Part shown: piece by piece, positions 25,296 to 34,375 of the stretch
Layout: each line of letters starts with the position of its first letter
How positions within the stretch are numbered: position 1 is the first letter of the stretch
From: Pantoea eucrina
GTDB lineage: Bacteria; Pseudomonadota; Gammaproteobacteria; Enterobacterales; Enterobacteriaceae
DNA: 64,000 nucleotides
Assembly: GCF_002095385.1 (NCBI RefSeq)
Contig: NZ_MIPP01000002.1
Span: 1 to 64,000 of the forward strand
Direction: 5' to 3'
Notes under the pieces: model-generated
What the model saw: only the letters and a program-made list of their open reading frames with translations
The model's database searches: none
What the model was told of the DNA's origin: nothing
Position numbers and translations under genes: made by a program

Positions 25296-26384
25296 ATGGC
25301 CAGTATTGAGCTCGTCAGCGTCGCCAGACGCTACGGCAAACAGACGGTATTGCATCCGCTCAGTCTCAGCATTCCCGATGGCAGTTTTACCGTACTGGTT
25401 GGCCCGTCCGGCTGCGGTAAGTCCACGCTGCTGAGGCTGCTGGCCGGGCTGGATAGTTTGTCAGAGGGAACCATTCTGATGAACGATATACCGATTGGCG
25501 ATCGCGACCCGGCCGACCGCGACATGGCGATGGTGTTCCAGAGCTACGCGCTCTATCCGCACCTTACCGTGGCTGAAAACCTCGCCTTTCATATGCAGGT
25601 TAAAAAGGTGGGCCGCGCGGAGCAGCAGAGTAAGATTGCGCGCGTTGCCGCTATTCTGGGTATCGATAAATTGCTGCAGCGCTACCCGCGCGCCCTCTCC
25701 GGCGGCCAGCGTCAGCGCGTGGCGATGGGCCGGGCGATGGTGCGAAATCCTCAGGTTTTCCTGTTTGATGAACCGCTATCTAATCTCGATGCTCAGCTGC
25801 GCATGGAGCTGCGGGCGGAAATCAAAGCGCTGCACCAGCGTTTTAAAACCACCATGATTTATGTCACGCACGATCAGGTCGAGGCGATGACGCTGGCCGA
25901 TCAGATTGTGGTAATGCGCGAAGGTCAGATCGTTCAGCAGGGCGCCCCGCTCAGCATTTACGATCGTCCTGCGGATCTGTTTGTCGCCCGCTTTATCGGC
26001 TCGCCTCCGATGAATCTGCTGCCGGCGCACCTGGTAACGCGTGATGGCGTGCCGGGCATTGAATGTGAAGATCTCTGGCAGCCGCTTCCTCCGCGCTGGC
26101 AGCACGCGGCACAGGAAGGGGCTGCGCTGATGATTGGCATCCGCCCCCACGATTTGATACCGGCGATGCAGGGCAGTCTGGCGCAGGTCGCCGTTACGGA
26201 GATCACCGGAGAATCCACGCTGCTGCATCTGACGTGGCACGGGCATACGCTGCATATGCAGGTACCTGGCCGTCACGCAGCAGGCAGCGGCGATCCGCTG
26301 ACGATTGCGCTGCGCATGGAAAAAATCCACCTGTTCGATGCGCAGAGTGGCCAGCGTCTGCCGGAAGCGCCGCCGTTACCGTGA
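25296..26384 (+). CDS. Sugar ABC transporter ATP-binding protein (UgpC/MalK/MsmK type)
   Basis: ATPase of 362 residues. Walker A GPSGCGKST near residue 37, Q-loop VFQSYALYPHLTVAEN, signature LSGGQRQRVAMGRAMVRNP, Walker B VFLFDEPLSNLD, switch histidine YVTHDQVEAMTLAD. A C-terminal TOBE-type regulatory domain follows residue 235. It energises the importer encoded upstream. Last gene of the operon; a convergent MFS gene ends 3 bases later. Confidence 0.94.
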   Translation: MASIELVSVARRYGKQTVLHPLSLSIPDGSFTVLVGPSGCGKSTLLRLLAGLDSLSEGTILMNDIPIGDRDPADRDMAMVFQSYALYPHLTVAENLAFHMQVKKVGRAEQQSKIARVAAILGIDKLLQRYPRALSGGQRQRVAMGRAMVRNPQVFLFDEPLSNLDAQLRMELRAEIKALHQRFKTTMIYVTHDQVEAMTLADQIVVMREGQIVQQGAPLSIYDRPADLFVARFIGSPPMNLLPAHLVTRDGVPGIECEDLWQPLPPRWQHAAQEGAALMIGIRPHDLIPAMQGSLAQVAVTEITGESTLLHLTWHGHTLHMQVPGRHAAGSGDPLTIALRMEKIHLFDAQSGQRLPEAPPLP

Positions 26385-26387
26385 ACG

Positions 26388-27797
26388 TTATCCTTCTGCG
26401 GGTGTGGTTGCCACGTTGTCATGCTGCATTAAGGCGATCGCCACCAGTACCAGCATGGAGAGCAGTTCAGTCCCCAGCGTACCGCTGATAGCACTCAGCC
26501 AGGATCCGGTCTGGCTGAAATGGCAGAATACGCCGCCCAGCAGCATCGGCCCCAGCCCCATCGCCGACTGCTGCACGGTCGACAACATGGCGCTGCCGGC
26601 GCCCGCCTGATGATGCGGAATATCGCGCATGCCAATACGGTAGAAGGTACTGACAATAAAAGACTGACCAAATCCAATGAGTGCCGTGGCTGGCGCCAGC
26701 GCAAGAATACCCGCCTGCGGCCACCGGAGCTGCAGGGTTGCCATCAGAGCCAGCAGGCCGGTGATCTGAATAGCACAGCCAGCCAGCAGCATTGTGCGCG
26801 TACCAAAGCGCGTGACCAGTGCGGTCGACCGCATGGCACCGATAAAATAGGCTACCCCCAGCGCTATGAAAGCGTTACCGGAGTCAAAGGCGCTGAAGCC
26901 AAGCCCGGACTGCAGCGTCAGAGCCATGACAAACATAAACCCGCTCCAGCAGGAGAAAAAGATAACGGCAAGCGTAAGGCTGAAACGCACGCCGGGTAAA
27001 CGCAGCAGTGACGGGGGCAGCAGCGGTGAATGGCCTGACGCTTCAGCACGCACAGAGACCCGTCGCAGCTGCAGCAAAAACAGCGGCGCCAGCAGCAGTA
27101 ACAGCACGCATGGCCAGCGCCAGTTCAGCACCGGCCCCAGCGCCAGGCTCAGCAACAGTGCGCCTGTGGCTCCGCCCAGCAGCAGCGCACCGCTGATATC
27201 AACCGGTACGCGGGTCGCATTGCGGGTTTCCGGAATAAAGCGGCGCGCAGCCACCAGTACGCCCAGACAGATCGGCAGGTTGATCAGAAACACGCTGCGC
27301 CAGCCATACCCACCCGGATCGGCTTTGATAAGAAAGCCGCCCAGCACCTGACCAATCACGAACGCCAGCCCGCCCATTCCGCCATAGAGACCAATCGCCC
27401 GCGCATGCTCCCTGCCCTGCAGCGTAATATGCAGCGTTGCCAGGATCTGCGGCACGATAAGTGCCGCACCCACTCCCTGCAGCGCGCGGGCAAACATCAG
27501 CATCCCGGCCCCGCTTGCCATACCGCACAGCAGCGAAGCCAGGGCAAAGATCCCGACACCGCTGATAAAAACCCGGCGCCGCCCATAGTTATCTCCGAGC
27601 CGCCCTCCCATCGCGAGGCAAACGGCAAAAGTAATACCATAGACAGCAACAATCAGCGCCAGCTGGGTGGGCGTTGCCTGCAGGCTATGCGCCATTGCAT
27701 CCAGCGCCACGTTAACGATTGAAAAGTCGATCATAGGCAGTAAGAGTCCGGCCAGCAGTACCATCAGACCCGCCTGACGAAGTTGCGGAGTGTGCAT
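26388..27797 (-). CDS. MFS transporter, DHA2-type drug efflux
   Basis: Major facilitator of 469 residues. ATG 27797 (MHTPQLRQAGLMVLL) has AAGGTGA upstream; the open frame to 27959 has no family similarity. Motif A is visible as GGRLGDNYGRRRVFI after the second helix, and DFSIVNVALDAM in helix 1 is typical of the EmrB/QacA (DHA2) group. It is divergent from an XRE/MmyB-type regulator at 27915, the probable controller. Confidence 0.88.
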   Translation of the reverse strand: MHTPQLRQAGLMVLLAGLLLPMIDFSIVNVALDAMAHSLQATPTQLALIVAVYGITFAVCLAMGGRLGDNYGRRRVFISGVGIFALASLLCGMASGAGMLMFARALQGVGAALIVPQILATLHITLQGREHARAIGLYGGMGGLAFVIGQVLGGFLIKADPGGYGWRSVFLINLPICLGVLVAARRFIPETRNATRVPVDISGALLLGGATGALLLSLALGPVLNWRWPCVLLLLLAPLFLLQLRRVSVRAEASGHSPLLPPSLLRLPGVRFSLTLAVIFFSCWSGFMFVMALTLQSGLGFSAFDSGNAFIALGVAYFIGAMRSTALVTRFGTRTMLLAGCAIQITGLLALMATLQLRWPQAGILALAPATALIGFGQSFIVSTFYRIGMRDIPHHQAGAGSAMLSTVQQSAMGLGPMLLGGVFCHFSQTGSWLSAISGTLGTELLSMLVLVAIALMQHDNVATTPAEG

Positions 27798-27914
27798 CAG
27801 TTTCACCTTGTTTTCGTGTTCATTGCGGCATAGCATCTGCTGAAAAATAACCGGGTACCAGTTTTTGATTATCATGGTATTAAAACCACCCGTCTGGCCG
27901 GAGAAATGACGCTG

Positions 27915-28808
27915 ATGTCGATTCAACCCGCTGTAAACTTTGCTGAAAAAGAGGTTCATACGAATCGCAAACTGCTGGGCGCCTTTTTGCGTTCCCGACG
28001 GGAAAACCTCGATCCTGTCAGGCTGGGTCTGCCGCGTATGCGCCAGCGGCGCACGCCGGGCCTGCGCCGCGAAGAGGTCGCCCAGCTGGCTGATGTCGGC
28101 GTCACCTGGTACACCTGGCTGGAACAGGGTCGCGATATTAAAGCGTCGCTGAAAACGCTGACGGCGATCGCATCAGCACTGCAGTGTAATGATGTTGAAA
28201 CGCAGCATCTTTTCTCACTCGCCGGTCATAAACTGCCCGCCCTTCAGGTTGCCGCCTGCTGCAAACTCGCTGAGCATAATCAGCAGATGCTGGATGCTAT
28301 CCAGCTGCCGGCCATTATTGAGACACCGCGTTTTGACATCATTGGCTATAACGCTGCGTGGTGTGCGCTGATGGGTATAGATCTGGCAAGCGTAGAGGCT
28401 GAGGATCGCAACTGTATCTGGCTGGCGTTTAATCATCCCGGCTGGCGCGGCATGATACGCGACTGGGATGAAGTCATGCCGCAGATGGTGGCCATGTTTC
28501 GCGGCCAGATGGGAGAACACCTTGGCGATCCGCACTGGGAAAGCTTTCTCACCCGGCTGATTAACAGTTCTGATGAATTTGCACAGACCTGGCAGCGTTA
28601 CGAGCTGGGAAAAGTGGAGAATCGGATCAAGCGTTTCTGGCGGGCGGAAACCGGGGAATTTACGCTGCGTCAGAATAACTGGTGGTCCGCTTCACGCAAT
28701 GGTGACCGCCTGCTGGTTTACGTCCCGGCGGACGAAACAAGCGCAGCGGCACTGGAAAAACTCATTGCCGGATATCAGGCGCTGCGCTCCACAAATGCGT
28801 TAATCTGA
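27915..28808 (+). CDS. XRE-family regulator with MmyB-like ligand-binding domain
   Basis: Regulator of about 297 residues. ATG 27915 is favoured by an 11-base distance to GGAG; ATG 27906 is an alternative. The N-terminal helix-turn-helix has the family signature RRTPGLRREEVAQLADVGVT then WYTWLEQGR. The remainder matches the MmyB-like PAS-type domain (PAIIETPRFDIIGYNAAW, NWWSASRNGDRLLVYVPADE). It is divergent from the DHA2 pump, which it likely represses. Confidence 0.88.
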   Translation: MSIQPAVNFAEKEVHTNRKLLGAFLRSRRENLDPVRLGLPRMRQRRTPGLRREEVAQLADVGVTWYTWLEQGRDIKASLKTLTAIASALQCNDVETQHLFSLAGHKLPALQVAACCKLAEHNQQMLDAIQLPAIIETPRFDIIGYNAAWCALMGIDLASVEAEDRNCIWLAFNHPGWRGMIRDWDEVMPQMVAMFRGQMGEHLGDPHWESFLTRLINSSDEFAQTWQRYELGKVENRIKRFWRAETGEFTLRQNNWWSASRNGDRLLVYVPADETSAAALEKLIAGYQALRSTNALI

Positions 28809-28844
28809 CTATGCTTACTTCATGATAAATAATCAGGAGAAAGC

Positions 28845-29018
28845 ATGAAATTTCTTTATTTCGTTGCGCTTATTGCGGCGGCGGGTTATTTGCTGGCATT
28901 TCTGCCTAAATTGCGTACCCGGCGTGAACCCGTTGCTTACTGGGGCTGCTGGGCCTGGCTGGGCCTGAACGCGGTTTACTGGTCGGTATATGCTGTACGC
29001 AACTATTTCCCGCACTGA
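28845..29018 (+). CDS. Small membrane protein (57 residues)
   Basis: Starts MKFLYFVALIAAAGYLLAF with AGGAGA six bases upstream. Two hydrophobic segments (residues 2-18 and 33-50) flank a basic loop PKLRTRREP; the second is tryptophan- and tyrosine-rich (YWGCWAWLGLNAVYW). It lies 36 bases after the XRE gene and 21 bases before the hypothetical gene at 29040, so the two small genes probably form an operon. Family not recognised. Confidence 0.65.
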   Translation: MKFLYFVALIAAAGYLLAFLPKLRTRREPVAYWGCWAWLGLNAVYWSVYAVRNYFPH

Positions 29019-29039
29019 AATATTATTCAGGAGTAATGT

Positions 29040-29387
29040 ATGTCTGAAATTAATCGCGATCGGATGCCCTATCTGCTTTATTTTGCCCGCCAGCGTCTGC
29101 TGTTAGAAAATATCGATGCCAAAGTAGTTGATATTGGCAGCGCAGAAATCGTGGGTAATCATTTTCGCTGGAAACTGGATGGTAAAAACGCTCAGGGTGA
29201 AACCGCAAAAGAGGTGGATGAGCTGCTGGAAGAGGTTGAACGGCATCTGAGTTTTCTGTTTGTTGATGGTCAGTTCACCAGCCTGCCTGATGTCAGTGAA
29301 GATTACGGCGACAGGCTGGATAACATGCCGTTTGTTGAAGTGTCGCTTTCTGAACTCAGCGACCGTGACGAAGGCAGCGTACGCTGA
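29040..29387 (+). CDS. Hypothetical acidic protein (115 residues)
   Basis: Soluble, strongly acidic protein starting MSEINRDRMPYLLYFARQRL, with AGGAG upstream. No signal peptide or membrane segment; the C-terminal half is rich in D and E. It follows the 57-residue membrane protein in the same direction. I do not recognise a family. Confidence 0.65.
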   Translation: MSEINRDRMPYLLYFARQRLLLENIDAKVVDIGSAEIVGNHFRWKLDGKNAQGETAKEVDELLEEVERHLSFLFVDGQFTSLPDVSEDYGDRLDNMPFVEVSLSELSDRDEGSVR

Positions 29388-29428
29388 ATTTCTGTTATGC
29401 AGGCTGCCACGCGGCAGCCTCCATAGCG

Positions 29429-30622
29429 TCAGGCTTCAGCAGTAGCCGATTTCATTCCCGGCACCAGAATGATTTTGCGGCAATCCTCTTTGCGTTTATC
29501 AAAGATCTCATACCCCTCTGCCGCCGCATCCAGCGGCATATGATGCGTAACAATCTCTTCCGGCGTTAATAATCCCTGTTCAATCAGCGACAGCAGCCGT
29601 GGCAGATAGGCGTGCACGTGCGTTTGTCCCATTTTGAAAGTCAGCCCTTTATCGAACGCATCGCCAAACATGAAGCCATGGATAAAACCGGCATAGACGC
29701 CCGGCACGCTGACCACCCCACCGCGACGTACGGCCGCAATACACTGACGCAGCGCTTTGCCGCTGCTGCCTTCAAGTTTCAGATTGCTGAGGACGGTTTC
29801 GGTCAGGCTGCCTTTGGCTTCAAAGCCCACTGCATCAATCACCGCATCCACGCCGCGGTTCCCTTTGGTATGGTCAATAATCCAGGCTGCGGGATCGTCA
29901 ATCTCGTCAAAATTTATCGGCGTAACGCCATAGCGCTGACGGGCAAACTCCAGACGATAGGCGTTATGATCAATCATAAAGATATCTTCGGCACCCATCA
30001 GCCTTGCACAGGCGGCGCTAAGCAGACCTACCGGGCCGGCACCAAAGATCGCGACGCTTGAGCCTTTATCCAGCCCGGCATTCTGCACCGCCTGCCAGGC
30101 GGTCGGGAGGATATCGGACAGAAACAGCACTTTGTCATCCGGCAGCGCCAGCGGCACTTTGAACGGGCCGGTATTCGCTTTCGGCACGCGAACATATTCT
30201 GCCTGTCCGCCGGGTATTCCGCCATAAAGATGACTGAACCCAAACAGGGCGGCGGGTGGCGTGATATTTTTTTTATTGAGTATCGCACCGCGACCCGGAT
30301 TAGTGGTTTCACAGGCGGCATACTGATGCAGATGGCAGAAGAAGCAGTCGCCGCAGGCGACCACAAACGGCACCACCACGCGGTCGCCAATCGCCACATT
30401 GGTTACGGCACTGCCAGCTTCCACCACTTCACCCATAAATTCATGACCAAATATATCGCCATGTTCAGTTTTTGGGATCTTACCGCGATATAAATGCAAA
30501 TCAGAACCGCAGATAGCGGTTGCAGTGACACGCAGAATAATATCATCCGCTTCCTGCAATACCGGATCGGGAACCGTTTCAACGCGTACTTTGTGCGGGC
30601 CATGATAGGTTAACGCTTTCAT
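29429..30622 (-). CDS. Zinc-dependent alcohol dehydrogenase, FdhA-like
   Basis: Long-form zinc dehydrogenase of 397 residues. Catalytic zinc site [11 protein letters not shown] and [10 protein letters not shown]; structural zinc cysteines in [21 protein letters not shown] motif [12 protein letters not shown] near residue 190. The insertion around [19 protein letters not shown] is typical of the glutathione-independent formaldehyde dehydrogenase group. It stands alone; substrate not determined. Confidence 0.88.
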   Translation of the reverse strand: MKALTYHGPHKVRVETVPDPVLQEADDIILRVTATAICGSDLHLYRGKIPKTEHGDIFGHEFMGEVVEAGSAVTNVAIGDRVVVPFVVACGDCFFCHLHQYAACETTNPGRGAILNKKNITPPAALFGFSHLYGGIPGGQAEYVRVPKANTGPFKVPLALPDDKVLFLSDILPTAWQAVQNAGLDKGSSVAIFGAGPVGLLSAACARLMGAEDIFMIDHNAYRLEFARQRYGVTPINFDEIDDPAAWIIDHTKGNRGVDAVIDAVGFEAKGSLTETVLSNLKLEGSSGKALRQCIAAVRRGGVVSVPGVYAGFIHGFMFGDAFDKGLTFKMGQTHVHAYLPRLLSLIEQGLLTPEEIVTHHMPLDAAAEGYEIFDKRKEDCRKIILVPGMKSATAEA

Positions 30623-30808
30623 TCTTAACTCCTCATTAATAAGCGCAGCAGGTGCCTGACATTATTTAAGGCGAATTGCCTGAGCCTGGCATCAATTGCT
30701 GATTAGGCAAGCGCATCGGCAGTTCTGCCCGCGCGGTGCAACCGCGTTGCAGCTGCGCCGGAACGTGGCGCTCAGCAGCAGAAAAACTACCAAATTGGTT
30801 AAAAAAAA

Positions 30809-30839
30809 CACTGGATATAACCACAGTAAGTTGTATACT
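30809..30839 (+). promoter_or_regulatory. Probable LexA (SOS) box over the antirepressor promoter
   Basis: ACTGGATATAACCACAGT fits the LexA pattern CTGT-N8-ACAG with one mismatch (CTGG, 30811-30826). A -10 box TATACT lies at 30834-30839, 17 bases after a poor -35 (CTGGAT) inside the LexA box, so LexA would block polymerase. The antirepressor start is 48 bases downstream. Confidence 0.55.
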
Positions 30840-30886
30840 TATCCAGCAGTCTTGATGACTGAATGACGTTTTAAGAGGTGATACGA

Positions 30887-31594
30887 ATGATGATCTCAAC
30901 GGAAATTCTTGCTGCTCAAACCGCGTCTCTGCTGATGAGCAGCCGTGACCTCGCCAGACTGACTGGCATCACGCACGGCGAAGTGAAGCGCCTGATTAAA
31001 AGCCTGGAAACCGCACAGCGCCTTTCCCAGCCTGTTACGGTCAGTCTTTACGAGCATGAAGGTGAGAGCCGTCAGGAGTTTCTGCTCAATAAACGCGACT
31101 CGTTACTCGCCATAGCCCGACTTTCGCCCGGCTTTACTGCCGATCTGCTCGATCGCTGGCAGGAGAAAGAAAAGATCGCTCAGCTGCCGGACTTCACGGA
31201 TCCGGCCGAAGCAGCCCGTGCCTGGGCGGAGCAATTTGAACAGCGGCGGCGCGCAGAGCAGCAGCTGGCACTCTCTGCACCAAAAGCGGAGTTTTTTGAC
31301 CGTTTTACTGAGGTCAATGAAGCGCTGGGATTTCGTCAGCTCTGTAAAATGCTGAAGGTCAAAGAGACTGACTTCCGGCAGTTCCTGCTTGAACGCAATA
31401 TTATGTACCGCGAGAAAAATACGCTGGCACCACAGAAACATCACGTGCAGGCGGGCTATTTCTCTTTCCGCACCGGTACGGGTGAAAATCAGCACGCGTT
31501 CTCACAGGCCCGCTTTACCGCAAAAGGCGTGAAATGGGTTGCAAGCCTGTGGGCGGGTCACCTGGCCTCTCATCCTGCAGGCGTCGCCGCCTGA
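30887..31594 (+). CDS. Phage antirepressor, Rha-like N terminus plus KilAC domain
   Basis: DNA/protein-binding regulator of 235 residues. ATG 30887 has AGAGGTG seven bases upstream. The N-terminal half is Rha/Ant-like (LLMSSRDLARLTGITHGEVK, later FLLNKRDSLLAIARL and DRWQE). The C-terminal KilAC domain is LGFRQLCKMLKVKETDF then RNIMYREKN and FTAKGVKWVASLW. Such proteins switch prophage development. No other phage gene is adjacent, so it is a domesticated or orphan copy. The upstream LexA-like box suggests damage induction. Confidence 0.85.
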   Translation: MMISTEILAAQTASLLMSSRDLARLTGITHGEVKRLIKSLETAQRLSQPVTVSLYEHEGESRQEFLLNKRDSLLAIARLSPGFTADLLDRWQEKEKIAQLPDFTDPAEAARAWAEQFEQRRRAEQQLALSAPKAEFFDRFTEVNEALGFRQLCKMLKVKETDFRQFLLERNIMYREKNTLAPQKHHVQAGYFSFRTGTGENQHAFSQARFTAKGVKWVASLWAGHLASHPAGVAA

Positions 31595-31598
31595 TACA

Positions 31599-31628
31599 GC
31601 AGAGCCGATGAACAGACATCGGCTCTGC
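31599..31628. terminator. Shared terminator between antirepressor and small HTH gene
   Basis: 12-base perfect stem GCAGAGCCGATG / CATCGGCTCTGC with loop AACAGA, starting four bases after the antirepressor stop and ending four bases before the convergent gene's stop. Confidence 0.75.
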
Positions 31629-31632
31629 CTGC

Positions 31633-31851
31633 TTACTTGTGCTGATGCCGCTGACGCTGTAGCTGATGGCGAAACTGCCTGACCTCCTGCGGTGACCAGC
31701 ACCGGCTGGAGAGCGGCAGCTCTTCATCAATTGCAGAGGGGAGCGGCACCTTCTCCAGCGTGCCGCGATTACAGATAGCGCGAATCAGCACGGCGGGAGA
31801 GACGCCCAGATAGCGCGCCATATCCGATAAACGCATTAGTGATTTGCTCAT
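31633..31851 (-). CDS. Small helix-turn-helix protein (72 residues)
   Basis: Starts MSKSLMRLSDMARYLGVSPA with GGAGG seven bases upstream. Residues 6-30 fit a MerR/excisionase-like winged helix (LSDMARYLGVSPAVLIRAI), followed by a basic tail (FRHQLQRQRHQHK). It is convergent with the phage antirepressor and may belong to the same relict element as an excisionase-like or control protein. Family not certain. Confidence 0.6.
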   Translation of the reverse strand: MSKSLMRLSDMARYLGVSPAVLIRAICNRGTLEKVPLPSAIDEELPLSSRCWSPQEVRQFRHQLQRQRHQHK

Positions 31852-32180
31852 TGCTGCCTCCGGTTATTTCCTGACTAAAGGTATCTTCCTGCAATGCTGA
31901 TGGCTGAAATTTGATCGCGATCGGCAAGTTCGTTTTTTTAGGTTAAAAAATAACCTCTTCTGCCTCTCTTCCCTGCTCTGCGCGCTGCTGTTTCTGAGGA
32001 TGCTGACAGCAATGTATTCCGATCTGCCGGGCCTGATGCCATACCAGCCAGCCGGAACGGTAAATTAATATAAATAATTGGTTTCTGAGACTTAACGTGT
32101 CATCACCGCTGGCATTCTTCCCCTGCGCAGTCTACGGTTAATAAAAAAAGCGCCACGTTTATTAACCATGGATAGCCGCT
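31852..32180 (+). other. Upstream region of the carotenoid operon
   Basis: 329 bases without a gene. It holds a self-complementary GATCGCGATC (31914-31923), a GGTTA/TAACC hairpin near 31941-31955, and the long dyad at 32136-32167 next to crtE. The crtEXYIB promoter must lie here, but I cannot pick a convincing -35/-10 pair. Confidence 0.5.
32136..32167 (+). promoter_or_regulatory. Long inverted repeat in the crtE leader
   Basis: Perfect 10-base arms GGTTAATAAA and TTTATTAACC with a 12-base centre, ending 13 bases before the crtE ATG (32181). It could be an operator, or an RNA hairpin next to the weak ribosome site. Confidence 0.5.
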
Positions 32181-33086
32181 ATGACCGCCCATGCCGAAAT
32201 TGCAGCAAATCAGGAAAACGATCTTCGCCAGCTTTGCCATGCTCTGCAGGAGAATCTTGAGCTGCTACTGCCAGCCGGACAGCCCTCCGATCGCGTGCGG
32301 GCCGCTATGCGTGCCGGCACGCTGCCGAGCGGTAAGCGCATACGTCCGCTGCTGCTGTTACTGGCGGCGCGTGACATGGGCTATGACCTGACAAAGCGTG
32401 GCATTCTCGATCTCGCCTGCGCGGTTGAAATGGTGCATGCGGCCTCGCTGATACTGGATGATATTCCCTGCATGGACGATGCGCTGATGCGACGCGGTCG
32501 TCCCACCGTGCATCGCGAGTTTGGCGAAAACGTGGCTATCCTGGCAGCAGTCGCGCTGCTCAGCCGCGCTTATGAAGTTATCGCGCTCGCGCCGGATTTG
32601 CCCTCCCAGCACAAAACAGACGCCATTGCTGAACTCTCTGCGGCGGTAGGTTTGCAGGGGCTGGTTCAGGGGCAGTTTCAGGATCTGCATGAAGGTGGAC
32701 AGAGCCGCAGCCCGGAAGCGATTGCCATAACTAACGAACTGAAAACCAGCGTGCTTTTTCGCGCTGCGCTGCAGATGGCGGCGATTGTGACTGATGCTGC
32801 GCCGGTAATGCGTCAGAAACTCAGCTACTTTGCGCAGGATCTGGGCCAGGCTTTTCAGCTCCTGGACGATCTTGCTGATGGCTGCAAACATACCGGTAAA
32901 GATATTCATAAAGATCAGGGCAAATCGACGCTGGTTCAGATGCTGGGTGCTGACGGTGCGGAGCGCCGTTTGCGTGAGCATCTGCGCTCCGCTGATGAAC
33001 ATCTTGCCTGCGCCTGTCACCGCGGCGTTGCAACCCGTCAATATATGCATGCCCTGTTTAATCAGCAGCTGGCAATGTTCAACTAA
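32181..33086 (+). CDS. crtE: Geranylgeranyl diphosphate synthase
   Basis: Polyprenyl synthase of 301 residues making the C20 precursor from farnesyl diphosphate and isopentenyl diphosphate. First aspartate-rich motif LDDIPCMDDALMRRGRPTVH near residue 92, preceded by GKRIRPLL; second motif FQLLDDLADG near 230. First gene of crtE-X-Y-I-B; no idi gene lies between crtE and crtX, unlike in some Pantoea. The ribosome site is weak (GGATAG), just after the leader hairpin. Confidence 0.95.
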   Translation: MTAHAEIAANQENDLRQLCHALQENLELLLPAGQPSDRVRAAMRAGTLPSGKRIRPLLLLLAARDMGYDLTKRGILDLACAVEMVHAASLILDDIPCMDDALMRRGRPTVHREFGENVAILAAVALLSRAYEVIALAPDLPSQHKTDAIAELSAAVGLQGLVQGQFQDLHEGGQSRSPEAIAITNELKTSVLFRAALQMAAIVTDAAPVMRQKLSYFAQDLGQAFQLLDDLADGCKHTGKDIHKDQGKSTLVQMLGADGAERRLREHLRSADEHLACACHRGVATRQYMHALFNQQLAMFN

Positions 33087-33098
33087 CGCGGATCATCT

Positions 33099-34375
33099 AT
33101 GGGGCATTTTGCCGTTATTGCGCCGCCACTCTATAGCCATTTTCACGCGCTTCAGTCACTGGCACAGACCCTTATCAGCCGCGGGCATCATATTACCTTT
33201 ATCCAGCAGGCCGACGCACGTACGCTGCTGACCGATGAACGCATCGCCTTTACCCCGGTGGGTGAACAAACTCATCCGGCCGGCTCTCTGGCGGCGGCTC
33301 TGCAACGCCTGGCCGCGCCCGGTGGCCTTTCCCTGTTTCGCGTAATCAATGATATGGCTGAAACCACCGATATGCTGTGTCGTGAATTACCGGCGGCATT
33401 GAAAAAACTGCAGGTGGATGGCGTGATTGCCGATCAGATGGAGGCAGCGGGCGGGCTGGTGGCTGAGGCGCTGGGCCTGCCGTTTATTTCCGTTGCCTGC
33501 GCGCTGCCGGTTAATCGCGAAGCGGGCATTCCGCTGGCGGTGATGTCGTTTCGCTATGGTCAGGATGAGAAGGCGCTGAAGCGTTTTGCGGCCAGCAGCC
33601 GCATGTATGACCGCATCATGCGTCGTCATCGCCACGTTATCGCTTACCATGCGCGCGCATTTGGTTTATCGCCACGTTCAGGCCTGCAGGATTGCCTCTC
33701 ATCGCTGGCCCAAATCAGCCAGCTGGTGCCGGCATTTGATTTTCCGCGCCATCAGCTTCCCGCCTGCTATCACGCCGTAGGGCCGCTGCGTCAGCAGAGT
33801 ATCACGACTCATCTGCCGCCGCCGTGGCCCGCGCTGCGTCAGCCGGTGGTTTACGCTTCGCTGGGTACACTTCAGGGACGCCGCTTTCGGCTCTTTCTGC
33901 GCCTGGCGCGCGCCTGCTGCAATCTCGGATTATCACTGGTTGTTGCCCACTGCGGCGGGCTGACCGCGCATCAGGTACGCAAGCTGGAGCTGGCTGGAGC
34001 AGCTGGGTAACCGATTTTCTCGACCAGCACGCTGCCCTGCAGCATGCTCAGGTATTTATTACGCACGCCGGGCTGAACAGCGCGCTGGAAGCGCTGGCGC
34101 AGGGCATTCCAATGCTGGCGCTGCCTATTGCGTTTGACCAGCCCGGTGTGGCATCGCGTATCGAATGGCATGGCGTGGGGCGTCGCGCCTCACGCTTCAG
34201 CCGTACTCATCAGCTGGAGACACATTTGCAACTGCTGCTGTCCGATTCTCACTACCGTCTGCGCATGTCCGCGATTCAGGCGCAGCTGCAGCGCGCTGGC
34301 GGCTGTCAGCGTGCGGCTGATATCGCTGAACAGGCGCTGTGCCGGCAACAGATTGTGCTGGCGGAGGCGACCTGA
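33099..34375 (+). CDS. crtX: Zeaxanthin glucosyltransferase, frameshifted as read
   Basis: Adds glucose to zeaxanthin hydroxyls (family GT1). From ATG 33099 (MGHFAVIAPPLYSHFHAL) the first frame runs to TAA at 34008-34010. The next frame continues WVTDFLDQHAALQHA, then the donor-binding region ITHAGLNSALEAL and LPIAFDQPGVASRIEWHG, to the stop at 34373-34375. One extra base at about 34001-34004 (GCAGC-TGGG) rebuilds about 425 residues, the normal CrtX length. The stop overlaps the crtY ATG. A base-call deletion is the simplest reading; if real, the strain would make zeaxanthin without glucosides. Confidence 0.88.
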
